A stretch of 64,000 bases of DNA, from NCBI RefSeq assembly GCF_030272615.1, contig NC_081406.1:469074400-469138399 (forward strand), in the 5' to 3' direction. How positions within the stretch are numbered: the first letter of the stretch is position 1; every line of letters begins with the position of its first letter. Both the position numbers and the translations under genes were made by a program. The notes beneath the pieces are model-generated. The model made no database searches. It was not told the DNA's origin and saw nothing but the letters and a program-made list of their open reading frames with translations. The DNA comes from Cryptomeria japonica. Taxonomy: Eukaryota > Streptophyta > Pinopsida > Cupressales > Cupressaceae. Shown here piece after piece: positions 32,897 through 45,041 of this stretch.

Positions 32897-34342
32897 ACAT
32901 AGTAAGCAAGTAAATCATGTAAGGCAATGTTTGAAGTGTTAAAAGAGTTCAAATGCAGCAATGTAAACTCTAGTTCAAGATGGCTTCAAAAACTCTAATC
33001 AAAAACTCCAGTACTTCTGTATTCAAATCTTGGACATCTTCCCTCAGAATCAACCTACCTATCTGTTGGGTTTTTGTCCACCAATTATTAAGGACAAGCC
33101 CGTTCTTTTCACATATTTCCACAGATACAACACAACTTAAATCTATCCCAAGTCGATGCAAAGCAACCTCTACTCCACCAATACCAAAAAATAGACAAAG
33201 AACTTTAATGCCATAAGGATAAAATGCTTTCAAGATAGATAAATGATATGCAACTGTATCTATTTGGAATGCATTACCCAGACAGTGCAATCGATCAGTC
33301 GCACAAGATGTTCCACTAATGTGATCTTTTTCAAATCCTAATATAATTTCTATCTCGTCAACCTCTAGAGGAGCCACCTGACCTGGTCCCACCCAAACCA
33401 AGTTCCATTCTTCGCACTTTTCAAGAATGCATGTATTTATTCTCACTATCTTGCAGTTTCCCTCATGAATTTTTTAATTATAGTATAGAGTTCTTCACGA
33501 AGGACACTACCACATTGTCTAGAGTCTATGCAATTCAATTTTTTTCTTTGATCCCATGGAGGCCAATAGTCCTTTATCTGAGGAATTTCTTCCTAAATAG
33601 TCATGGGGGGAGAGGTAATGCTTGAAATCACCCTTCTATTGGGAGATTGTATACATAACCTCTTGGTCTTCAGAAGCTAAAAAGTACTTCGAGTCCACCA
33701 ACTCTAGTTCCACACCATAGAAATTTGTGGATATTGTCTTCCAAATATCCTTCGGTGAAAAAGAATCATTCTCATAATAGAAAAAAAGGTGGCCCTTGCA
33801 TGAACACATTGATTTCCTCCAAGTGTGGCCCAATAGGTTTCCCAGGAACATAAATTAGAGACCACATCACACACTCCAGACATTATTTGTTTGTATTGCA
33901 TACTCTTTATATATGTATCACCCTTTAACACTTTCCTCTGCTTTTCTCCAATTGATCTCTTATGGGTAGCTGATGAGCTTGTTTCCATGTCATTCAAGAT
34001 AATTCCTGCTTGCTTTCTTTTATGAAATTTACTTGCACATGACTCTTTAGCTTGTATCTTCTACTTCTACACATATATAAATTATAATTTAGGCTTAGAT
34101 GATTAAGAAAAAAAAAGAATCTGTAAAGAAAAGATTTAGTCATTAGATGTTACATATTATATGATGGAAAGATCCTAGATCCAATTCTTGGAGAAAGGAA
34201 ACATCATTGATAAAAAAAATTTCAAATAAGACTCAATCAAATAAATTAAAAATGTTTTATATAATTTTTAAAAGTAAAACTCATGCAATGCTTTCATGCA
34301 TCGACGACCAAATTGTCAGTCCCACAACATTTGATGTTGTCG
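32897..34342 (-). pseudogene. DRM-type DNA methyltransferase fragment, arm 2 of the inverted repeat
   Basis: Mirror image of arm 1 over about 1.45 kb, including intron sequence and flank. Pieces in order are 33997-33704, 33851-33636 and a clean 158-residue frame 33446-32970. The last contains KCEEWNLVWVGPGQVAPLE, LGNAFQIDTVAYHLSILK, GIGGVEVALHRLGIDLS and EICEKNGLVLNNWWTKTQQ. A frameshift lies between the first two. Motif I is altered (LFFGIGG instead of LFSGIGG), so AdoMet binding is doubtful, and the region again ends before motif IV. About 80% of residues agree with arm 1 in the last 106 positions by eye. Confidence 0.88.
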
Positions 34343-34645
34343 AAATTCCGACGACAACTAAAGAAACATCCGATAAGGATGTTGTATGTCCAACGACACT
34401 TCCTTGTCAGACGGTCATCGATGCATGGTAGTGGGGGAGCGTCGGAATTCGGATGGCCATCCGATGATATTTTTGGTCGGAGGAACAATCATAGAAGCCG
34501 TCAGAAGAGTTCATGGTGTCGTCAAGAATTTTGACATTCAATGGCATCATCGGGAAGTCCGATGATGATTTTTTGATGGCTACATTTGTGGGTAGACCAA
34601 TGAAAATTAGTCAGACTTCCAACGATAGGCCATCGAAAATTAGCC

Positions 34646-34660
34646 CCAAATGTACTAGTG
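34646..34660 (-). repeat. right terminal inverted repeat of CACTA
   Basis: The minus strand reads CACTAGTACATTTGG. Subterminal motifs (GTCGGAATTC, CCGATGAT, GACGACAACT) occupy 34300-34640 and include local palindromes such as GATGGCCATC at 34452-34461. Confidence 0.9.
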
Positions 34661-36535
34661 AGGTAATACATAGTAGGAGTGCTATTTTTAGAAAAATTAA
34701 GCTCCTTCTGTTACATTGCAGCCAAAATAGACTAAATAGGAAGATGTGATTCAATTCCCTTCTATGCCTGAAAGAGTTGAATCAAGACTACTTCATAGGC
34801 AAGAAAGTTTAGGAGATCTCATCTCGCTTTGAATCTTCAGGAGAAGAGGAAGAACCTCCAACTTAGCTTTTTTGAAGGTCTACAAGATATAGACAACCAA
34901 CTGAAAGGTACTCACCTAATGATTAGAGATGTATTTTTTATTTGAATACTAATGTGGATGAACTTAGATCCATAGAAGAGGCACTAGGTATGAATGATGA
35001 AAAATCCTAGAAGTTTGCTATGGAAAAAGAAATGATAGCTTTGAAAAATAATGATACATGTGATCTTATACCATTTCCTAAAGGATGAAAACATGTTGGT
35101 TGTAAATGGGTGTTCAAGAAAAATATTGGTTCAGATGGAGGCATTGAGAAGTATAAAATAATATTGGTTGCAAAACGCTACTCTTAGGATGAGGGTGTTA
35201 ATTATGGTGAGATATTTTCTTCTATTGCAAAAATGGAGTCCATTAGATTTTCGCTTTCTATTGCTTTTGCTTATGATTTAGAAATTGAGCAAAGGGATAG
35301 AGTGAAAACTACTTTTCTTCATGGTGATTTGGATGAGGATATTTATATGACACAACTAGAGCACTATGTGGTAAAAGGTAAAAGTAATTTGGTTTGTAAA
35401 TTGAAGAAATCTTTGTATGGCCTCAAACAAAGTCCTAGGATGTGGTACCAAAAAATTGAAATATATGCATTGATTTTGGGATTTGAGCATTCTAAATCAG
35501 ATCATTGTGTTTATTATAAATTTGATGGTGATCATTTTTTGTATATTGTATTATAATGATATGTTATTTATTAGTAAAGGGAGAGGCATGATTTCAAAAC
35601 TAAAGTCTCAACTCACTGCTAAATTTTAAATGAAAGGTCTTGGTGCAACAAAACACATTCTTGGGATGGATATTATAAGAGATAGGGTGAACAAAAAGTT
35701 ATGGCTATTCCAAAGTAAGCATGTGAATTCATTTTTATGGAGGTTTCACATGCAGGATTGTAGACTATTGTGTGTTCCTTTTATGGTTGGAACAAAATTA
35801 TCCATTTCAAATTGTCCCACATCCTGTCAAACATGGAAGACATGAGTAGAGTGCCTTACCAAAGTGCAGTTGGAAGTTTGATGTATGTTATGGTCTGTAC
35901 TAGACCAGACATTTCCCAAGCAGTGGGATTTCTTTCCAAATATATGTCTAATCCTGGTAGATTTCATTAGGATGTAGTTAAAAAAATCTTTATATATTTG
36001 AAGGGTACCTCAAAGTATTCTTTGTGTTATCATGGTAATTTGATAGGAGACGAGATTTCCCTTAATATTCATGGTTATGTGGATTCAAACTAAGCAAGTG
36101 ATATTGATAGCAGAAGATCCACTGGTGCTTATGTTTTTACTTTATTTGGTAGTGCAATTAGTTGGATGAGTGAGAGACAAGCTATGGTTGCTTTGTCCAC
36201 TATGAAAGCAAAGTATATGGTAGCTACTCATGCGTGTAAAGAAGCCATTTGACTTAAAAGACTATGTTCAGATATTGCAATAAAACAAGTTGTAGTGACC
36301 AGTTTATTGTGACAGTTAGAGTGTGATCTACCTACCTAAGAACCTGACATTTCATGCCTGGACTAAACACATTGATGTTTAGTATCATTTTATTAGAGAT
36401 ATTGTCATAGATGGCAAGGTGAGGCTAGTTAAGGTATAAACTTTGATGAATGTCACAGATTGTTTAACTAAGGCTATAAGAACAAAGAAGTTTAAATGGT
36501 GTTCAGAGTCTATGGGCCTCATGGCCCCTAGCTAT
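34661..36535 (+). pseudogene. copia-3 RT and RNase H, broken
   Basis: The integrase tail resumes in phase after the AGG. RT signatures are KWVFKKN-like (about 35105), ESIRFSLSIAFAYDLEIEQ (35236-35290), TTFLHGDLDEDIYMTQLE, and VCKLKKSLYGLKQSPRMWYQK (35395-35455). The catalytic YVDD has decayed (YYDMLF). The connection domain is GATKHILGMDIIRDR (about 35640) and YQSAVGSLMYVMVCTRPDI (35860-35910). RNase H follows with DSRRSTGAYVF, SWMSERQAMVALST and CLTKAI. Stops are frequent before 35230. It ends MGLMAPSY near 36535. Confidence 0.85.
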
Positions 36536-36589
36536 TAATTTATTATATAGATACACCCTTTTCTCTTGCAAAGTGTTCAAGGAGTGGTA

Positions 36590-36741
36590 AAATATTGCGA
36601 ACATGGTGCCTCAACCTTGCATTTACATAAAGTTACTATTCATAGTAAGTTTTTGTTTGGGCATGAATTTGCCTTGAAATTTTCCCCAAAGTTTCAGATT
36701 GGCTAGATAAGCATGTTAGTAATTTTTTGTTGCAAGATCAT
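36590..36741 (+). repeat. copia-3 3' LTR, first piece
   Basis: Non-coding sequence between the end of copia-3 pol and the copia-4 LTR. The exact start is uncertain because no clear TG-initiated boundary after a polypurine tract is visible and the 5' LTR start is outside the window. Confidence 0.4.
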
Positions 36742-37547
36742 TGTTAGGAAACTCACAGATACTGAGCGGGGAGGTGAATCAATATCTAACCGGTAATTAG
36801 AATTTCTCAACTTAAAACATGCAGAACATATTGTAACAGTGTACCGATATGCAAGAAATAATGCAATAAATAGAAATGAAAGAAACCACATAAAAATCAC
36901 ACCATAAAACAATGATTTAATGAGGAAACCCAGTGTGGGAAAAGCCTCGGTGGGATTTGTGACCCACAATATTCACTTACTGGCCAATAAGAGAATATTA
37001 CTTACAATAGGGACCTGCACATGCAGGAAGGCCAACTGCCTAGTGCTCACTACTCAAATGGGAAGTCTCACTGACTTACAATGTGGATTATACAAATCCA
37101 ATAACTTGTACTATTTTACAATAGCATCTTCAATGCCAGATTCAGTACCGGTTCCTGCTCTATTCTTTACATATACCCCTTAACCTATATTTCGCATAAT
37201 AGGTCTGCTTAATCTTTTCTCCTTACTTTTTTCGCTTACATCACTTACTTACAAAATGTCTACAATGATCTCTTTTATATATAAGAGTCATTTTACAATG
37301 ATATCAAGTCATCTTACAAATTTTTCCAAATAATAAACAAAATATTATATATCAAAAATCTTGTCAGCCTCTGTGCCGGTATGCTTCCTTTCTCTGTGCC
37401 GATGCCGGTGTTCTAAGTGCCGATGTAGAGTGTGTTCTGCTGATGCCAGTGTAATGCCTTGCCGGTTCCATAGGATTGTAAGGTTTCCATCAATGACAAA
37501 ACCTTCAATCACATACAATGTCTCATTGGAGTGTGCATATGCCAACA
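36742..37547 (-). repeat. 3' LTR of copia-4
   Basis: On the minus strand it runs from TGTTGGCATATGC to TTTCCTAACA, 806 bp, preceded by the polypurine tract AAAGGGGGAGAT (37548-37559 on the plus strand). Its end resembles those of copia-1 and the solo LTR (cggggaggtgaatcaatat next to the CA end). Confidence 0.75.
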
Positions 37548-38340
37548 ATCTCCCCCTTTGGCATTGATGGCAACACTCATGAGAAATTTCAAAAGTGTAT
37601 CCAAAAATGTGAAGTCCAAAAAAAATGTTACCAAAAATGTGTGCTCCCCCTAAGCATATGATTCCTGTGATATTTGAATTTTCTCATACCACTACTCCCC
37701 CTTTGGCATCAATGACAAAGGTTGTCAGGATGTCAGTAGAGTTTGTAGTTTCAACCTTGTAACTGGGTAGTTACAATTTGAAATAGATCTGCCAAAATCA
37801 GGTTTATACTCTCCATAAACTTCTTACTATCTCTTATTGTTGTCTCTATCCTTTTAGTTGTACCGGTGAGATGCTACAAATGCTCTGCCAGTGTTTTTTG
37901 TCCCTATATTAGTGCCTCAGATATTTCCTTCTGCAATGATGCTAGATAGTAACCAGATTTGAATATATTAAAGTTTTTATTTTTGAAGGTTGTGATGAAA
38001 GGTTTTAATTTAATTTTGAGGACTTTATAGGCTTTGAAATATCCTAAAAAAGTGGGTGTAACTATGTAGTGGGTTATGGGGTGATAGAGCATGTTATGAG
38101 CTTTCTGGTGCTTCAAACAGTTTGTCAATTGAGCACCCAATTCACAAATTATGGTCTCCAAAAGTTTGGTCTCCTAAAATAGAAAATATAAAAAATGCAC
38201 TAGACACATGCATGAGGTGTAAAAGGGAGTTACATGTGTTGATGTGTGTTCTGACACATCATAGGGCATCTGGAATTAGAGATAAGGTCAGTTCCACTTT
38301 ATTGGGTGGTTTTAGCCCATGGTTTCATAATACCGGTTAA
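36742..38340 (-). mobile_element. copia-4: truncated copia-type element inside the copia-3 3' LTR
   Basis: Has a 3' LTR (36742-37547), a polypurine tract and about 0.8 kb of interior, but no 5' LTR or pol. The flank atcat (36737-36741) is the expected left TSD; its partner is not found, so the right part was deleted or is too decayed. The right boundary (about 38340) is a guess from where copia-3-like LTR sequence seems to resume. A minus-strand frame at 38161-37904, with phase-shifted continuations, looks helical (YLASLQKEISEALI) and may be the copia-2-type unknown protein. Confidence 0.6.
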
Positions 38341-38584
38341 CGGTTTCATGTATTATATCTCCTATTTATGAGGTACATGAGATGGAGGTTGTGTATAAAT
38401 GTCTTATAGCTATTGAGTTACCTCTAAATCTTTGGTTGGTGGTACTTGTTTGAAGAGCTTTCTCTGCAAGTATATTATAATTTGTTATTGATTTATGAAT
38501 AATATATTGGGTGGCTTTTGGAGTGTGGGGTTTTCTCTTGGAAGGGTTTTCTCCATGTAAATCACTACATTGTGGTTTGCATGC
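38341..38584 (+). repeat. copia-3 3' LTR, second piece
   Basis: 38517-38584 (cttttggagtgtgg to ggtttgcatgc) matches the 5' LTR piece 19018-19090. The element is cut again here by gypsy-2. Confidence 0.65.
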
Positions 38585-39900
38585 TGAACCAAGGGAAAAT
38601 ATTTCCAAGGTTAGGAAGTTAAATAAAATCCAAATAAACATAAAAAATTCAAATAAAAGACATGAAAACAACCTTTCATACCTTTGCAAAGGATCTCTCA
38701 TGTTCCTCTGATTGGACCTTTGGTGAAGCCAAGGATACTCCCCTTCCTAGCTTGTTTGGATTGGTCCTAGATGGATATGTGGGTTTCTCCCCAAATTTCA
38801 CAACAAATGGTAATGGAAATGGATGGAGAATGAATGCTCAAGTGGACGATATGGATGCCATGGATGCTAAGTGATAATTTGCCTATAGTGGAGGTGCTTG
38901 GAGTATGATTTCTAAAGCTAAAAGGCCAGCATGAGATTGCACAAATTGGAGATGGAAAACAAAGGGGAGGAAACCCCAATTTATAGACTTGAGAGAGGAG
39001 AAATGGATGGTTGAGATTGAATGGAAATGGAGGGTTAAGATTGAATGAGATGGAGCACATGGATTGAGGAGAAAATGACATGACTAGGTGTGGAGACCAA
39101 GAGATTTGCCATAAAAGCATTTCTTGTCTCCACACCCCACAATGCATATGGGGAAGAGATCCCCAAGTACATTGGGATAATAAAAAGGAATTAAAAATTC
39201 CTTGGGAGATGGATGAGGAATTAAAATTTCCCAAAGAATGAAGTGCATGTGGAAAGGGAATGAGAAAAGGAATTTAAAATTCCTTGGGAAGGTCAGAGGC
39301 ATAGAGGAATGTGAGATTTTGAATTTCTTTGAAATGACCCAATTAGGTGCATTTAAGCTTGGAAGGTGAGGAGGGGACGAGTGGATTTAGCCATTTATGG
39401 CTATTGGTTGACTTGGTGGCTAATCATGGGGATTAGCCACTAGCAAATAATTAGGGGAGATGATTAGGTGGGATAATGAGATATTAGAAGACAAGTGGGA
39501 TTTGTAGGAGGATTTGAAAAGAGGAGAGAGAGTGAGTGGAGGAGTTAAAACTTGAATAATAATGTTAAGCATGATTATGAGGGATTCTAGAAGAATTAAT
39601 TAGGCTAATGAAAGATTAGAGGAAGTGATTTGTAGGAATCGCATGACTAAGTTAATTAATTGTCATTAACTAACTAAGAGGGGATTTTTTTGAAGAATTA
39701 ATTAGTTTTGAAGACTTTAGAAGGATGAAGGATAATCAATTTATTTAATCAATCAATTTTTGGACTATGGTGATAGGATTAATTAAATTAAATTAAATTA
39801 ATTCTGAGAAGAATAAAGGGTAACATAATTAAATTGATTAATTATATAGAAAGGAAAAAATTAATTAAATAATTATTTTAATTCATTTTGGACATCTACA
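38585..39900 (-). repeat. 3' LTR of gypsy-2
   Basis: On the minus strand it starts TGTAGATGTCC directly after a polypurine tract (AAAAGGGGCAAAA; 39901-39913 on the plus strand). It ends CCTTGGTTCA. Its TTAATTAA-rich start and TATA-like box (rc of aatttataga at about 38979) match the layout of the gypsy-1 LTRs, but it is about 200 bp longer. Confidence 0.75.
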
Positions 39901-40044
39901 TTTTGCCCCTTTTACACAATGGCAGAATTGGTGATGGGTAAAATACAAGAAAAAGATGCCCTAGCATGAAGACGCGGGTGGTGAATGCCCTCTCGAGAAT
40001 TTAACCGAGAAGTTTTGAAAAAATTTGAGAAAATTATTGAAAAA

Positions 40045-41085
40045 AGAAGAATGAAAGGTGAGAAAGAAAAAATAAAAAATATGAAGAAGTGAAGAAGGCG
40101 GAAGAAAGACGGGAGGTTCCTTGAGATGAGGTACCACTACAGGTACAGACGGCAGCAACACAAATTGGTCAAGTTCTTGGGGAGGGAGAGGGTGCAGAGT
40201 CGATGGACATTTTGGATGTACAGGTCCAGGATGAGCAAGGTGCACAGGCCATGGGTGGATAGGGACAAGTAGGATGGGTCTCCTAGGTAGAGTATGACAA
40301 ATTTCTCCAAGAGAGGGATGGGGCTAGGGAGAGGGAGAGGAGACTGGAGGTTGAGCTACAGGCCTTGGAGGTTGGTTGGGGGAGGATAGGGAGCTTGGAG
40401 GAGGAGCTAGCGGTGGAGCAGGCCAGGGTAGCTAAACTATAGTCAAAGGTGGATAGGCATAGGAGGGAGGCATAGGACCTGACGGAGAGCCTACAAGTGG
40501 CTTGGGTGGAGGTGTCAACTTTGAGGGAGGAGTGGGAGGAGACATAGTAGCTTTTGAAGGAGGCTAGGAGTGGGGGACCCATCAGCTAGCTGAGGGCAGA
40601 GTTGGAGAGGATGGATGGGGAGATGGATGCACTCCATACCCAACTGACCAGAGCAGAGGCAGATGTAGTTAGACTACAGGGAGACAAAGATGTGGCGCAA
40701 CAACTTTTGGAGCATGTTAGGTTTGTATAGGTATATGTAGATTTGACTAGTCAACAATGATGGCCAGAGAGTTTGAGTTAGGAGGTTACATATTATAGGG
40801 GTCTATACCATAGGAAAATGCCAACAGAGCAGAGGGTAGCATCATATATCAAGAATATGTGATCACATAGAGCACAGATCCAACACAAGACACAGAGATA
40901 ATAGACTGGGGGATCAATGGCTATGGGGCCACTTAGGGGAGGGGGTGTAGGACCATCAAGAGGTGCAGCTGACAATGGAGATGGTGATGGGGATAGGGAG
41001 AGTGTTGGCTATCCCTTATGTATGTGGCAATGTATTTTGACCCTTCGAGGATTTATATCATTGTACCATGATTGACACATTCATT
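40045..41085 (+). pseudogene. antisense coiled-coil ORF in the 3' region of gypsy-2
   Basis: Opposite in orientation to gypsy-2, one plus-strand phase reads as a coherent charged protein: KKAEERREVP, then VEYDKFLQERDGARERERRL, then SLEEELAVEQARVAKL, LREEWEET and LRAELERMDGEMDALHTQL. It ends in a glycine-rich tail. Heptad patterns indicate a coiled coil of roughly 150 residues. Most interruptions are TAG at positions that suit CAG (Q), as expected from C-to-T decay, so it was once open. Some Tat elements, for example maize Grande, are known to carry antisense genes between pol and the 3' LTR. The function is unknown. Confidence 0.55.
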
Positions 41086-41089
41086 GATT

Positions 41090-43610
41090 TTTGATATATA
41101 TGAGGTGTGATTTTTTGTGGCGAATATGCATGTATGGACTTTATTATGGACTTTGATGGACTTTGATTATTATTTTGTGATATGATGGATGATGATGTTG
41201 TGATTATTATTTGATGTAATGCATGTGATGGATATTATCGGACTTACCTATGATGCAAGATGGATGCTTATATGTATATATGTGCATGTATTATACGATA
41301 TGTCATGTTGTTGACCTGTTTGTGGGTGCAAGATGGATGAGTTTATATGCATGTATATGTTATTTATGATGGTGTTAACATGTTTATGCATGCAGGATAT
41401 GCATGGATGATATGTGTATATGATGTGCATGTTTTTGGATTTTTATGTGATAATAATGTGTATGCTTATGTGATGAAAATAATTGTCCTATTTCATGTTT
41501 TTGATGTGATAAATATGAAATGAATAATAAATAATGTGTCGAGTGATGTAATGAAAACCCTTATTTAGCCACTAACAAAATTAACAAACCAAAATGTGAC
41601 TAAGTAGACTAGTTAGTAATGTATGGACTATTTGATGGCTTGCCATTCGTGTGAGATATGAATGTTTGAATAAAAAATTAATGGACCTAAAATGACCTAA
41701 GGATGGGATGAAATGAGATTATTTTAAAATGTTTTATATTGAATAGAGTGATTAATTATTGTAGTGCTACATGAGATACTAATGTTTGAATGGGCTTTAA
41801 TTAACCTTACATTATTGTGATCCTAAGATGTGTAATTGTGAACATGCATGATAGATACATTTCAATAGATTGTCAAGATTGTATGTACCAACTTGCATGT
41901 CTCAAGTGATATGAATAATGCAACTAAATGCACTTAATGATTATGCTACTAAAATGATTGTGATTATGAAATGATTATGAATAAAGTGATAATGCAACTA
42001 ATGGATAAAATGATTATGCAACTAAATGTATAATGCAATTAATGCTTATTATTTATGCAACTAAATGAATAATGAGACTAGATGGTAATGAATTGATTTT
42101 TTTGGAATGTGTGAACCATAGTACAACAACATAGGACTAGAAAAAATCAAGAAAGTGAATAAATTAAGGTCTCCCAAAATGCATAGTGATAGGATGAAAT
42201 GCAAATGATGAGATTGAGATGGAGGGGTTTGTTGTGCAAAATGTGGGGAGCAAACCTAGTTTTGATTTTGCCAAGGATAGTCTACACCACTGATTATAGG
42301 AATCAGGATGTTATGAGAAAAAATCTGATCCGTGGACTAACTCTTAGACAAATAGAAATATCTTTTACACAACCATGTAAATATCATATAGATGTAGGTA
42401 CAAAGCTGCAGGTTCATACATGAGAGACCTTCAAATACATCATACCACAAAAGCATGCCCTGGTATGCCCCAGCCCATAACATACCAAGATATAGATTGA
42501 TCCTAGTAGTTGTGGGTAGGAATAGTCATAGGACAAAGTGATGCAAATAAAAGAAAATAGACCAAATCATGCAAGAAAAATGCACAAGGCCAACTAACAT
42601 CTCTTGCCAAGAGTAGGACTTAGGATTTGTGGATATATTGCTAGATAGGGGAAGGATGCATCCCAATGGGCAGGAGTGACTGATGAAACTGAATAGGAAA
42701 TAGAGAAGATGGTGTAAACACATGAAGGCAAATGTGGTACTTGATCGCAAAGACTTGATGGAGTACATGTGGATGGATGTTTGAATAACGTGCAAGTCAT
42801 AAAGAAGAACGAGCTCAGGACTCACGATTAAGCTCAGCGTGATGGGTGAAAGCTTAGTTTGATGGGATGAAAGCTCAGTTGATGGGATGATCCTTATTCA
42901 TGATTCAGACAAAGACTCATCATCATATACCAAGCGAGGGAATGGATAATCGGCCTACCGAGGATAGTTTGGTGGCGAAAGCAAGTAGGGTTGTTGTGGA
43001 GGATACTAAAATGAATCGTGACATCTATAGAGGTGGTCAGGAGCACCTTGTTCCTTTTCTTGTGGAGATGTATGGTGGGATTATCGAATTGACTTTCTGA
43101 TAGAATGAAGAAGACAACCAACAACAAGCAAGGTGGTGGATGTTGTGTGAGAAGGGTTATGCAGTGGTGTGGATTAAAGATATGTCTATTTTGTAGAATG
43201 AAGGAGACAACCAACTGCAAATGAAGTGGGGGGAATGATGGTGGGAGTTGTCCTACACAGATGGCCATTTAATTAGGCTTGTACAATCCTCCTCATTGGT
43301 AAGGTGCGGGGATGACATTAGAATATTTGATTTTTATTATGGAATATGAGCATTGGGTGGGATATGTTATGAAACGGAGTCAGGCAAGCGAGTGGGGGAT
43401 TTGAGTCTGTCTAGATAGATGATGGATCTAGATTATTTACCTTGATGCCTGAAACCAGGTTTTCACCAAGGTACTTTCCCATAGCACCACGGAGTGCTTT
43501 TCACTGATGGGCGTATTGATTTTTCATTACTTTTTTCATTTTATTTTTATTTTTGTATTTTTGTGCTTTTTGGATTTTTTGACTTTTTTCATACTTGGTG
43601 ACCTTTTGAG
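41090..43610. other. gypsy-2 3' non-coding region
   Basis: No domain seen. 41100-42080 is rich in tgatgatg, tatgtatatg and aatgattatgcaacta repeats. 42100-42520 is homologous to 50140-50520 of gypsy-1 (shared 'gcaaacctagtttga' and 'atcaggatg'), so this stretch is a conserved part of the family's 3' region. Confidence 0.55.
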
Positions 43611-43614
43611 GACA

Positions 43615-44900
43615 AGGCATAAAATCTCTTCAGGTGCATGATGTTCATAGGCTCATCCTAGGTATCTCCTTAAGGAGTGGCCAACTGATATGCCCTTGAT
43701 CCATACTTTGTTGTGATCACATAAGGTCCAAGCCAATTGGGCTTGAACTTGCCTTTCTTTTTTCTTTCTTGAAGGTTTCTCTGATTTTCCATAAGGACAA
43801 GATCGCCAACTTAAAATTCTTGGGTTCTGACTTTCTTGTTGTAGCTCAAGCGTAAGAAATTTTGATATGCCTAGAGATTGTTCAAGCCCTTGAGGTTCCT
43901 TTCATCCAACAATTCCAGCTCTTACAACCTGGCAACTCTATATTCCTCATCAAGGAGGATATTCTGCAGTGACATCCTTAGGGAGGGGATCTTGATCTCA
44001 AGAGGGAGGACAACTTTGGAGCCAAAAACAAGGGAATATGGAGTGGCACCTATGGGTGTGCAGATGGAGGTGCGGTAAGCCCACAAAGAAGAATGGAGTT
44101 GGAGATGCCAATCATGGATAGCTTTATTGACTGTCTTTTTAAGGATTTTGATTAGGGTTTTATTGGAAGCCTCAACTTGACCATTGGCTTGCGGGTAATA
44201 GGGGGTGGAGAAGCGGTGTTGGATATCAAACTTCTGGAAGAGTTATTTAACATCCTAATTTTTGAAGGGTCTACCATTATTCATGATGATAACTTTGGGG
44301 ATTCCATACTTGCAGATCAAGTAATTCAGGATGAATTTAGAGATCTACTTCCAAATGGTGAAGGTAAGAGGGATGGCCTCCACCCACTTGGTGAAGTATT
44401 CAGTGACAGTGATGATAAATTTATGACCATTGGAGGATGAAAGGTGGATTTTACCAATCAGATCGAGTCCCCACTATGAGAAGGGCCAAGGTGTGATAAA
44501 AGGTTGCAGATCTTTTGATGGAGAATGAATCTTATTGTCATACTTTTGACAAGGGATACATTTCTTCACATAATTATATGCATCTTCTTCCATTGTAGGC
44601 CAATAGTATCCTATTTGCAAGATATTTTTATCCAAGGTGAGACCACTTGAGTGTGCCCCACAGATACCCTCATGCACTTTGTGTAGTGCCCATTCAACCT
44701 CTTGTTTGTCTAGACACCTTAGGAAGGAACCATCGAAATGTCTTCTAAATAGGGTATCTCCAAGGATGGTGTAACGGGTGTAGTGGTGAATGAAGGTTTT
44801 CTATTGGGTTTTGGTGAGGTGGGGAGGGATAACGTTGTCTCTTAGGTAGGTGAAGGTCTCTTGATACCAAGGGGATTTAGGACCAATGAGTACACACACT
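43615..44900 (-). pseudogene. gypsy-2 integrase, broken
   Basis: The zinc-binding H2C2 part is in 44677-44474: HEGICGAHSSGLTL, YYWPTMEEDAYNYVKKCIPCQ. The core and C-terminal domain follow at lower coordinates in several phases, ending MHLKRFYA near 43615. Many stops are present. It inserts the DNA copy into the genome in intact relatives. Confidence 0.75.
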
Positions 44901-45041
44901 ATTTCAGACTCAGGTAGATCATATGCTGGTATGAAGAGTTGCTCGACCAAAAACTCACATTTTTTGACTATGTGTCAACATCTGAAAGAGAGAACCAATA
45001 GTAGCCATTGCATATATAGCCCTATTGTTTGTGCATGGAAT

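Larger units (their letters stand above)
21462..34660. mobile_element. CACTA (En/Spm-type) DNA transposon carrying captured gene fragments
   Basis: The ends are CACTAATACATTTGG (21462) and, inverted at 34660, CACTAGTACATTTGG. Both are flanked by the 3-bp duplication AGG (21459-21461 and 34661-34663), typical of CACTA elements. Both subterminal regions carry repeated motifs of the type TCCGACGG, GTCGGAATT and AATTCCGATGA in both orientations, like the transposase-binding arrays of En/Spm. I see no recognisable transposase in 13.2 kb, so the element is probably non-autonomous. It carries a Gag-like fragment, a MITE-like repeat, two LINE insertions and the inverted DRM fragments. Strand is not assigned because no transposase sets it. 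Confidence 0.9.
19018..38584 (+). mobile_element. copia-3: old Ty1/copia element forming the backbone of the nest
   Basis: The parts are 5' LTR end (19018-19204), primer site, gag, protease to integrase (up to 21461), then RT and RNase H (34661-36535), and a 3' LTR in pieces (about 36590-36741 and about 38341-38584). Skipping the CACTA element plus one AGG copy, the integrase-end reading frame continues in phase from 21461 into 34664. The 3' LTR end is recognised because 38517-38584 matches 19018-19090. It hosts copia-2, CACTA, copia-4 and gypsy-2, and its coding region has stops every few dozen codons, so it is the oldest element here. Confidence 0.8.

Noticed and set aside
32970-33446. Functional DRM gene on the minus strand
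   Set aside because: The clean frame covers only part of the catalytic region, has an altered motif I, lacks motif IV, and its upstream part is frameshifted.
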